The notes beneath the pieces were generated by a model that was not told the origin of the DNA, did no database searches, and saw nothing but the letters and a program-made list of their open reading frames with translations. The position numbers and the translations under genes were made by a program. This document shows, piece after piece, positions 12,908-20,500 of a stretch of DNA of 64,000 nucleotides. Numbering within the stretch: position 1 is the first letter of the stretch; each line of letters starts with the position of its first letter. The stretch spans positions 1,318,995-1,382,994 of the forward strand of contig NZ_RQWN01000001.1 of the NCBI RefSeq assembly GCF_003977755.1. The letters are read 5' to 3'. Source of the DNA: Haloterrigena salifodinae (lineage in GTDB: Archaea > Halobacteriota > Halobacteria > Halobacteriales > Natrialbaceae).

Positions 12908-13711
12908 CTACCCCGAGTCATTCGAGTCTTCTCCGTCGTCGGTTTCGTCGTCCGTATTATCCTCATCGTCTGTACTGTCTCCATCGTCCGTGCCGTCTCC
13001 ATCGTCCGTTTCGGACGTTCCGTCATCGTCAGATGATCCGTCTCCATCATCCGTTTCGGACGTCCCGTCATCGCCAGACGATCCGTCTCCATCACCCGTC
13101 TCCTCGTCCGATGATCCGCCGTCGTCCGTGGGCTCCGCGTCAGTGTCATCGCTCGTCTCGCCGTCGCCCCCGTCGTCTTCCGAACTGCTCCCGCCATCAC
13201 CGTCGCTCCCGTCGTCGTCTTCCGAACCGCTCCCGCCATCGCCGTCGCCCTCTTCAGCGTTCGTCTCTTCGCCACCGTCTTCGTCCGAATCGTCCTCGCT
13301 GGTATCGTTCTCGTCTTCGTCCGCACTGCTATCGTCCTCCTCACCGTCGTCTCCCTCTTCGTCCGCTTCGCCGTCGTCCTCATCCGATCCGTCGTCAGTG
13401 TTGTCTTCATCCGCTCCGCCGTCGCTCTCCGATTCGTTCGTTTCGTCGGAGCCGTCGTCCTCGTCCGCGCCGTCGGAGCCGTCCGTCTCTCCGCCGTCAT
13501 CGCTCCCGTCGGACCCGTCATCGCCCCCGTCGTCCGTCGCCTCGTTCGCGTTGCTTCTATCAGCTGACTGTACCGATTCGGTCTCTCGGAAGATTCCGTC
13601 CTCGGTACTCTCCTCGCTGTCCTCGTGGGTCTCGCCCAGACAGCCCGCGAGTGCGCCCACGGTGCCGACAACCGCTGCGACGAACGTCCGCCGAGGAGTC
13701 GTCTCGGTCAT
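12908..13711 (-). CDS. Acidic low-complexity lipoprotein (Asp/Ser/Gly/Glu-rich)
   Basis: The 267-residue product starts MTETTPRRTFVAAVVGTVGA with the lipobox ALAGC, so the mature protein should begin at the Cys and be lipid-anchored outside. RRTF before the hydrophobic stretch is compatible with Tat export. Beyond the Cys almost the whole chain is Asp, Glu, Ser, Gly and Thr, with near-repeats of SETDDGDGS, and it ends without a globular domain (…DGEDSNDSG). Such tails are normally linkers, so this may be a stub that lost its functional domain or a polyanionic surface tether. The ATG at 13711 is preferred over 13732 because it starts the signal peptide directly. Confidence 0.6.
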   Translation of the reverse strand: MTETTPRRTFVAAVVGTVGALAGCLGETHEDSEESTEDGIFRETESVQSADRSNANEATDDGGDDGSDGSDDGGETDGSDGADEDDGSDETNESESDGGADEDNTDDGSDEDDGEADEEGDDGEEDDSSADEDENDTSEDDSDEDGGEETNAEEGDGDGGSGSEDDDGSDGDGGSSSEDDGGDGETSDDTDAEPTDDGGSSDEETGDGDGSSGDDGTSETDDGDGSSDDDGTSETDDGDGTDDGDSTDDEDNTDDETDDGEDSNDSG

Positions 13712-13915
13712 ACTCTCGGGTCGACCGTCCACGAGCGGATAGAAGAGTAATCACGCAGTACTCAAGTCGGGGTCCGTATCGTCCGGAGTGGTTACAGCCC
13801 ACCTACGGAGGAAGCACAGTTTTCTGAGAAAGACTGGTTCGGCATCATTTCGAGGGTAGAATCGGTTGGAGCGACGATCGACCGGCCACGGACGCCGGCC
13901 GTCGAGTTACGGATT

Positions 13916-14461
13916 TCAGTCGTCGGAATTCGCCTCGAGATCGACGTCCCACTCGAGGTCGTGATCGACGAAGTCGGCTTCGTCGAGCGGCGTGCCGCCC
14001 TCGAACCGGAACTCGCCGGCGACCGTCCGCCCCTCGAGGACGCCCGGCAGCCAGAGGTGGTCGTCGTCCCACATCCGGTCGTAGGGCACCTCGTCGACGG
14101 GAATCCACTCCGGCCGGGCCTCCTCGCTGGCGGTCGGCTCGCCGGCGAACGATCGCGTCCGATAGACGTGGCAGAACGTATGTTCTGTCCCGTCGAGCAC
14201 GAACTCGAGTTCGCCCGCCTTCTCGAGGGCCGCGGGATCGACCTCGAGGCCGACCTCCTCGCGGGTCTCGCGGACCGCACACTCGCGGGGCGTCTCGCCG
14301 GCCTCGAGTTTGCCGCCGGGGCCGTTGTACCAGCCTGCGCCGAGCCCCCGACGTTTCTCGATCAGGAGCACCTCGTCGGTCGCGGTCGGTTCGCCGTCGC
14401 CCGTCGCACCGCCGTCGACCTCGCGGCTCCGCAGCGGAAAACACAGCGTCGTCTCGGTCAT
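13916..14461 (-). CDS. NUDIX hydrolase (MutT-like)
   Basis: This 181-residue protein has a complete Nudix box, GKLEAGE followed seven residues later by RETREEVGL, matching Gx5Ex7REUxEExGU. It begins MTETTLCFPLRSREV, with a proline- and aromatic-rich C-terminus typical of 8-oxo-dGTP diphosphatase-like members (WLPGVLEGR). It probably hydrolyses oxidised or other nucleoside diphosphate derivatives. The ATG at 14461 is chosen because the segment upstream to 14569 is unlike the family. Confidence 0.88.
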   Translation of the reverse strand: MTETTLCFPLRSREVDGGATGDGEPTATDEVLLIEKRRGLGAGWYNGPGGKLEAGETPRECAVRETREEVGLEVDPAALEKAGELEFVLDGTEHTFCHVYRTRSFAGEPTASEEARPEWIPVDEVPYDRMWDDDHLWLPGVLEGRTVAGEFRFEGGTPLDEADFVDHDLEWDVDLEANSDD

Positions 14462-14644
14462 ACGCCATCGTTCGACCCGGTCGGGATAAAGCGCCCGCAC
14501 TCGAGCGAACGGGCCCGCTGTCCGATGCTCCGCCCATTGGCGGACGCATACTATGTCACGCGCCCACATTCATCCGTTGTCATCTTCCCGGGAATCCTCG
14601 CCGCCTTCGACAGCCGTTAGAGTGTCTCCCCCCCGAGCATCTGT

Positions 14645-15067
14645 ATGGAGTATCTAGTGTGGGTTCTCGTCGCGCTCTTGGCGTACTCCGCGGTCGCGCC
14701 GCTGACGAGTTACGTCACGGAGGACGTCCCGGCGGCGCCGGGGCTGTTCCTCGCGACGCTCGTCTTCCTCGCGATCGCGACCGTCGTGATGGTCGCCACG
14801 GGCACCGCCGACCCGTCTCTCGCGACCTCGTCCGGCGCGGGCTACGTCTACGCCGGCGGCGTCTTCCTGACGGTCGGCATCCTAGCGTACACGGCCGCGC
14901 TCGAGGCCGGCCCGGTGAGCGTCGTCGTCCCGATTTACGGACTCTTTATCGTCGGCAGTTCGGTCATTGGCATCCTGTTTCTCGACGAAACGCTGACGCT
15001 GACTCGAGCGGCCGGCATCGGCTGCGCGGTCCTCGCGATCGTCTGTAGCGCGGGTGGTGAGCAGTGA
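14645..15067 (+). CDS. Half-size EamA/DMT transporter subunit A
   Basis: The 140-residue membrane protein has about four or five helices (MEYLVWVLVALLAYSAVAPL…) and ends in the EamA core GPVSVVVPIYGLFIVGSSVIGILFLDE. It is one half of the usual ten-helix DMT transporter. Its stop overlaps the GTG start of the next gene (GTGA at 15064-15067), so the two are translationally coupled and probably form a heterodimeric small-molecule exporter. The substrate is unknown. Confidence 0.82.
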   Translation: MEYLVWVLVALLAYSAVAPLTSYVTEDVPAAPGLFLATLVFLAIATVVMVATGTADPSLATSSGAGYVYAGGVFLTVGILAYTAALEAGPVSVVVPIYGLFIVGSSVIGILFLDETLTLTRAAGIGCAVLAIVCSAGGEQ

Positions 15068-15483
15068 AGCGCAACCACCTCGTCCTGTCCCTGCTGGCGT
15101 TCGCGACGTACAGTCTGGTCGCGCCCCTGCTGAAGATCGCGATGGAGTCGATCCCGAGCACGACCGCGGTCTTCCTGTCGAACGGGCTCATGACCGTGCT
15201 GATCGGCGCGCTGATGGCCTACCGCGGGACATCTCCGTGGCAGTATCTCTCACACCCGAAAGCGCCCTACATCGCGGTCTGGGGCGCGTTCCTCGCTGTC
15301 GGCCTGCTGGCCTACTACCGGGCGCTCGCGCTCGGTCCGGTGAGCGTCGTCGTCCCGATCTACGGCCTGTTCATCGCGATCAGTTCCGTCATCGGGATCG
15401 TCGTCCTCGAGGAGTCCCTGACGATCAGGAAGGGGCTGGGGATCGCCTTCGCCGTGCTCGCGGTCGTCCTCATGTCGCTGTGA
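15064..15483 (+). CDS. Half-size EamA/DMT transporter subunit B
   Basis: This 139-residue paralogue of the preceding gene starts with GTG inside the upstream stop codon. It ends with an almost identical core, GPVSVVVPIYGLFIAISSVI, followed by VVLEESLTIRKGLG. The pairing resembles small multidrug resistance heterodimers, where two non-identical four-helix subunits assemble antiparallel (inference from the family). Confidence 0.82.
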   Translation: MKRNHLVLSLLAFATYSLVAPLLKIAMESIPSTTAVFLSNGLMTVLIGALMAYRGTSPWQYLSHPKAPYIAVWGAFLAVGLLAYYRALALGPVSVVVPIYGLFIAISSVIGIVVLEESLTIRKGLGIAFAVLAVVLMSL

Positions 15484-15582
15484 CCGCGGTGTGAGTCGGC
15501 ACCGGCTGCCATTCTCGTCGCTCAGTGCGAGTCGATCGTCGCCGAATTTGAGATTCTCATCGGGATCCATCGCCCTCCGCAG

Positions 15583-18500
15583 TCAGTCGTCGCTCGAGGT
15601 CTCGAGGTCGTCCGGCCCGCAGCCGAGCGATCGGTGGGGACAGTTCCGGCAGTGGTCGCCCGGCGTCGTCTCCTCGAAGGAGGGATCGTCGACCGCCGCG
15701 AGCCGCTCGCGGACGGCCGGCCACGGGGGCAGCTCGTCCGCGTCGAGCAGGTCGACGCGCGGTCCGACGGCCTCGCTCACGTAGACGTAGCCGACCGCCG
15801 ACACCGGCTCGTCGAATCGCTGCTCGCAGGCGCGGGCGTACAGCGCCAGTTGCGTGGCGTCGGCCGGCGCGATCCGCTCGGCCGTCGCCTTGTAGTCGAG
15901 CACCGTCAGCTCGCCGTCGGGCGTCCGCCGGATCGAGTCGATATAGCCCACGACGTCGCCGGTCACGTCGGCGACCGCCTCGAGCGAGAAGGGGAGTTCC
16001 GCGGCCACCGGCTCCCAGTCGGCGACCGGCGCGTCGTAGTCGGCCGCGTCGGCCTCGAAGAACCGATCGATACAGCCCAGGACGCCCTCGCGGTACTCGA
16101 GTAAGTCCCGCGCGGTGAGTTGGCGGACGGCAGCCTCGCGCCACGCCTCGCGGGTCCGGTACTCGCGGTAGAACGCCTCCTCCGCGACGTCGTGGAAGAC
16201 GGTGCCGACGAGCCGGGAGCCGGACTCAAGCGGTCGGTCCGCCGCCGCGTCCGGCTCCGGTCGCGCTGTCGTTTCGCCGACGCCCGTCGTCGGATCGTCG
16301 AACGCCCGCACGACGTGATCGAGGTAGTGTTTGCGCGGACAAGTATCGTGAGTCTCGAGAGCAGTGTAGCTGTGGCGGAGCGTGACCGGCAGCGTCGTCG
16401 CGTTCGAGAGCGTCTCGACGGGGAAGCGGACGGTGTCGGTCGTCAGCGCGGAGAGCCGGCGGCCGGTCGGGACCTGCCGGCTCGGATCCGCCTCGCCGTT
16501 CGGGCCGGTCTCGTTGGCCATACCGAGTCCACCGCTCCCGCCGGTCTCGAGTCCGTGACTCGCCGCGTCGGCGGCCGGCAACAGCGTCTCTCCGCGGAGC
16601 AGTCGCCCCAGTCGGTGGACCGTCCGAATCGCGTCCCGCGTCTCGAGGGGTTCGACGTACCGGTCGTCGTAGCCGGCGTAGTAGGTGATCGTCCCCGGAT
16701 CGACGCTGGCCGCGGCCGCGAGTTCGTCGGTTCGGTCAACGACGGTCTCGGGGTAGGTCTCTCGCACCCGCTCGAAGCTCGCGCGCAGCGACGACCACAG
16801 TTCCATCCGCTCGCCGGCGACCGACCACTCGATGTCGTCGGAGAGACAGGCGTCGGCGGTCGCACAGCCGAGTTCGTCCTCGTCGCCGTCGTAGTCGTAC
16901 TCGCTCCCGAAGACGAACAGGTGGTTCTCGGCCCGGGTGAGCGCGACGTGGAGCACGCGCCACTCCTCGCCGACGGTTTCGGTCGCGAGGTCGGCCAGCA
17001 ACGGCGACTCGATCTCGTCGTCGAGCGTCGCCGCGAGCAGCCGGTAGCGCGCTCGTTGCGCGTAGTCGCGCTCGACGCACCACTCCTCGTCGGAGAGGTA
17101 GGGGACGAGGACGGTGTCGAACTCGAGGCCCTTCGCCTGGTGGACGGTCATCACGTCGACCGAATCCGAGGACTGGGTGCCACGCGTTCGCTCGCCGCCC
17201 CCGCCCTGAAGGGTTCGCTCGAGCGCGTCGACGAACGACGACGTCAGCGTCCCGATCACCGAGTCCCCGGTGTAGGCGTCGACGAACCGCTCGATCCGCT
17301 CGAGTTCCTCGCGCTCCTCGCCGGTGAGGAACCACTCGAGGCGGGTCACCTCGCGGAACCGCTGGACGAACCCCGACAGCGGGTAGACGTCACGCACGTC
17401 CTCGAGTTCCGCGAGGTGGTCGCGTGCCCGTCGGATGCGATCGGGGTCCTCGAGCGCCGTGGACTCGACTTCCTCGGCCGAACCGATTCTCATCACGGCG
17501 TCGTACAGTGAGCCGTCCGCGCGCTGCAGCGTCGCGAGGTCAGCCTCGGAGAGCCGGTACCGGTAGAGCAGCACGCGCCGGAGGTGCGCGTCGGCGTCGG
17601 GATCGACGAGGACCCGGAGATACGAAATGAGCGTCCGAATCCCGGGGTCGATCTCGCCCCGCGGCGAGCCGGAGATCTCATAGGGGATCCGTCGCTCTCG
17701 AAGCTCGTCGGCGACGGCCTGCGCGTGGCGATTCGTGCGGACGATGACCGCGATGTCCTCGAGCGAGCGCCGGGGAACGTTTTCGGATTCGCCGTTCAGA
17801 AGCCTCGAGACGGTGGTCGCGACCTGATCCGCCGGCGACGGGCCGAGCTCATCGCTCTCGATCTTGACGACGCGATCCGGTCGGTCTTCGTCCGGTTCAG
17901 TACCCGTTTCGTGACCTGCCGTCGGGTCGCTCTCCGTTCGGTACTCACCAGGAGTCCGCCCGACCTCGCGGAGCCGTTTCGAGGACTGGGGCCCATAGTC
18001 GCAGCGGTTGGTGAGATCGAGGATTTCCTGGCGCGACCGGAAGTTGAGCTCGAGTTCGATCCCCCGGTGGTCGTCGTAGGCGTCGGCGAGCCGGTCGAGT
18101 CCCTCCCGGTCGGTCCCGCGCCAGCCGTAGATCGCCTGATCCTTGTCGCCGATCGCGAGCAGGTCTGGTCGGTCCGGCCCGTCCGTGAGTTCGGTAATGA
18201 GTCCGAACTGGGTCTCGTCGGTGTCCTGGAACTCGTCGCAGTAGACCTGCGTCCACTCGCCGGTGATCTCGTCGGCGATCGCCGGGTCGTCCAGCAGTCC
18301 GGTAGCTGTCCGAACCAGTTCGTCGAAGTCCAGTGCGCCCTCCTCCTCGAGGGCGTCGTGGTAGTCGGCGTAGACCTCGGCGTAGTGGCGGGCCAGCCGC
18401 AGGAACTCGACGTAGTGTTTCAGCCGGCCGAACGGGCTCTGCTCGACGCGCTCGGTCGCGGTCCGCCAGATCTCGTTGCCAAACAGCGCCCGCGGCAGCT

Positions 18501-19389
18501 GTTTGGTCGTCCGATCCTCGAGCGAGAGCGCTTCGATCGTGTTCGTCACCGAGTCCTGCACGACCCGGAGGTAGCGATCGATATCGCGAACGACGGCGTC
18601 CTCGCGGAACGGCTCCGGCGCTTCGGCGATCTTCTCGCGGCAGTACTCCAGCAGCTTGCCGTACTCGACCAACGACGCGGCGGCTGTCTCGAGGTGATCG
18701 TCGGCGTTGAAGTACCGCAGCGCCTCGTTGTCGAAGGAAAGATCCTGGCCGGCGGTCCGCTCGAGCCAGAGAACGAACTCGTTGCAGAGTTCGAGGGTGC
18801 GGACCTCGGGGAGCCGCTCTCGGAGCTCGTCGGGCGTGACGTCCTCCTGGCTCATCGACTGGATGAAGTCGTCGACGGCGGCGGTGAGGTCGTCGGGCGA
18901 GCCGTCGCCCCGCGTGGCGGTCGCGAACCCATAGTCGTTGCTCGCGAGCAGTCGGCCGACGATCCGGCGTCGCTTGCGCTCGGTGACGACGTCGAACTCC
19001 GGCGAGTAGCCCAGATAGTAGGCGTACTCTCGGACCAGCCGGTAACAGAAGGAGTGGTAGGTGTAGACGTCGATCGCCGATGCGGCCGCGGGATCGAGGC
19101 GCTCGGCGACCGCCTCGCGGATGCTCCCGGCGGCCTCGTTGGCGAAGGTCAGCACCAGCACGTCGTCGGGGTCGACCTCGTCGCGTTCGATCGCCCGCTC
19201 GATCCGCATGAGCATCGTCGTCGTCTTTCCGGTTCCGGCGCCGGCGTCGACGGAGGTGCAGTCCGCCCGGCTCTCGATGACCTCCCGCTGGTTGCCCCTC
19301 GGCTCAAGGGCGTCCAGAGCGTCGAAGACGGTCGCATCCACGTGCTCGCCAGCATCCGAACGCGGTCCGCGCGCGTCGTCCTCAGCCAT
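15583..19389 (-). CDS. SF1 UvrD/AddA-like helicase fused to a PD-(D/E)XK nuclease with Cys cluster
   Basis: The 1268-residue protein has all SF1A helicase motifs: Walker A AGAGTGKTT (residues 49-57), DEFQDTDETQ near 380, GDKDQAIYGWRG, LELNFRS, VMTVHQAKGLEFD and LHVALTRAENHL. The C-terminal 250 residues form a RecB/AddB-type nuclease: GTVFHDVAEE, GYIDSIRR…LTVLDYKA (the D…DxK catalytic core), plus CPRKHY and CRNCPHRSLGC, four Cys placed like the Fe-S staple of AddB and Cas4. It should be an ATP-driven translocase-nuclease at DNA ends. Last gene of a three-gene set; its start overlaps the upstream stop by 8 bp. Confidence 0.85.
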   Translation of the reverse strand: MAEDDARGPRSDAGEHVDATVFDALDALEPRGNQREVIESRADCTSVDAGAGTGKTTTMLMRIERAIERDEVDPDDVLVLTFANEAAGSIREAVAERLDPAAASAIDVYTYHSFCYRLVREYAYYLGYSPEFDVVTERKRRRIVGRLLASNDYGFATATRGDGSPDDLTAAVDDFIQSMSQEDVTPDELRERLPEVRTLELCNEFVLWLERTAGQDLSFDNEALRYFNADDHLETAAASLVEYGKLLEYCREKIAEAPEPFREDAVVRDIDRYLRVVQDSVTNTIEALSLEDRTTKQLPRALFGNEIWRTATERVEQSPFGRLKHYVEFLRLARHYAEVYADYHDALEEEGALDFDELVRTATGLLDDPAIADEITGEWTQVYCDEFQDTDETQFGLITELTDGPDRPDLLAIGDKDQAIYGWRGTDREGLDRLADAYDDHRGIELELNFRSRQEILDLTNRCDYGPQSSKRLREVGRTPGEYRTESDPTAGHETGTEPDEDRPDRVVKIESDELGPSPADQVATTVSRLLNGESENVPRRSLEDIAVIVRTNRHAQAVADELRERRIPYEISGSPRGEIDPGIRTLISYLRVLVDPDADAHLRRVLLYRYRLSEADLATLQRADGSLYDAVMRIGSAEEVESTALEDPDRIRRARDHLAELEDVRDVYPLSGFVQRFREVTRLEWFLTGEEREELERIERFVDAYTGDSVIGTLTSSFVDALERTLQGGGGERTRGTQSSDSVDVMTVHQAKGLEFDTVLVPYLSDEEWCVERDYAQRARYRLLAATLDDEIESPLLADLATETVGEEWRVLHVALTRAENHLFVFGSEYDYDGDEDELGCATADACLSDDIEWSVAGERMELWSSLRASFERVRETYPETVVDRTDELAAAASVDPGTITYYAGYDDRYVEPLETRDAIRTVHRLGRLLRGETLLPAADAASHGLETGGSGGLGMANETGPNGEADPSRQVPTGRRLSALTTDTVRFPVETLSNATTLPVTLRHSYTALETHDTCPRKHYLDHVVRAFDDPTTGVGETTARPEPDAAADRPLESGSRLVGTVFHDVAEEAFYREYRTREAWREAAVRQLTARDLLEYREGVLGCIDRFFEADAADYDAPVADWEPVAAELPFSLEAVADVTGDVVGYIDSIRRTPDGELTVLDYKATAERIAPADATQLALYARACEQRFDEPVSAVGYVYVSEAVGPRVDLLDADELPPWPAVRERLAAVDDPSFEETTPGDHCRNCPHRSLGCGPDDLETSSDD

Positions 19390-20500
19390 CGAACCGCACC
19401 TCCGCGGCGATGTAGTCCTGACAGCAGACCGTGTAGTCGCAGTCGGGACAGGCCTCGCTCGAGATCTCGTCCCAGCGACCGGTGTCGGTCGGGTCGAACG
19501 CGCCCGCGACGAGGTCGGCGACGACGCGCGCGAGGCGATCGTCGACCGTCTGATTGCGGTGTTCGTGGGTCATGCCGTAGGTGTGGTGGTCGATGTAGCG
19601 GTCGGTCAGATCCATCGTCTCGAGGCTCGTTTCGACGGTTTCTCGGACCCAGTTGACGGCGGTACGTGAGCGGTCCGCCAGTGGGATCTGGACGTACCGG
19701 CAGGTTCGGTCCTCGAGGCCGAGCCGGGCACAGCGGTTCCGGAGGCCGTCGAGGACCGTCGCAGTTTCGAAGAGCGCGCCAACGAACGACGGCTCGAAGG
19801 CGTCCGCGTCGGGTTCGAAGTGGTCCGTGAACTGGCCGGAGATATCGCCCTCCCACTCGGAGCGGTAGCGAAGCAGTCCCAGCGGCGCCAGCGTCGGGAC
19901 GAAGCGAACGCCGACGACCGACGAGCCGTCCGCGTAAACGTAGTCGACGGTCGCGTCGACCGCGACGCTGTCGGGGATCGCTCCCGTATCGGCGGCTCCA
20001 TCACTGTCCCCATCCCGTTCGGGCAGCGATATCGTACTCGAGAGCGGCAGGTTCGGGCCGATAAGTTCCCCGCCCCCCGCGTCGGACGCGAGCGCCTCGA
20101 TGCCAGCGGCGTGCTCGGCGCCGACCGCCTCGACGTAGGCCTCAAGGGTCGCCTCGAGGACCCGCCGTTCGTGTCGGCGCTGGGCCAGCGAGTGAAACCG
20201 CTCGTCGTGGTCGTCCCAGAGCGCCTCGAGCCGGTTTCGGGCGGCCTCGAGTAGGGACTCGCGGTCGGCCTCGCCGCGTCGCAGCGCGTCGCAGATCGCG
20301 GTCCGCAGGAGGTCGACGCGGTCGTCGATCGACGACTCGTCGCCGTCGCCCTCAACCTCGAGATCGTACGCGTGGGCGAACTCGTACCGTCGGGGACAGT
20401 GGAGGTAGGTCGCGACGGCGTCGGTTGAGAGCGCGTCGGGAACGGGGTTCGGATCCGATTCTGAGTCCGGGTCCGCGTTCGGCCGGGCGCCGTCAGTCAT
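19382..20500 (-). CDS. Cas4/RecB-fold nuclease-like protein with Fe-S type cysteines, catalytic core degenerate
   Basis: In this 372-residue protein LSTDAVATYLHCPRRYEFAH near the N-terminus and CPDCDYTVCCQDY near the C-terminus reproduce the split Cys arrangement of Cas4/AddB Fe-S nuclease domains. The expected D…(D/E)xK core is not clear. VDATVDYVYADGSSVVGVRF has the first Asp, but Gly and Arg sit where Glu/Asp and Lys are expected. So it may be a structural, non-catalytic subunit. It overlaps both neighbours by 8 bp, which indicates stoichiometric co-translation with the helicase-nuclease and the AddB-like subunit. Function is inferred from architecture and context. Confidence 0.7.
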   Translation of the reverse strand: MTDGARPNADPDSESDPNPVPDALSTDAVATYLHCPRRYEFAHAYDLEVEGDGDESSIDDRVDLLRTAICDALRRGEADRESLLEAARNRLEALWDDHDERFHSLAQRRHERRVLEATLEAYVEAVGAEHAAGIEALASDAGGGELIGPNLPLSSTISLPERDGDSDGAADTGAIPDSVAVDATVDYVYADGSSVVGVRFVPTLAPLGLLRYRSEWEGDISGQFTDHFEPDADAFEPSFVGALFETATVLDGLRNRCARLGLEDRTCRYVQIPLADRSRTAVNWVRETVETSLETMDLTDRYIDHHTYGMTHEHRNQTVDDRLARVVADLVAGAFDPTDTGRWDEISSEACPDCDYTVCCQDYIAAEVRFDG

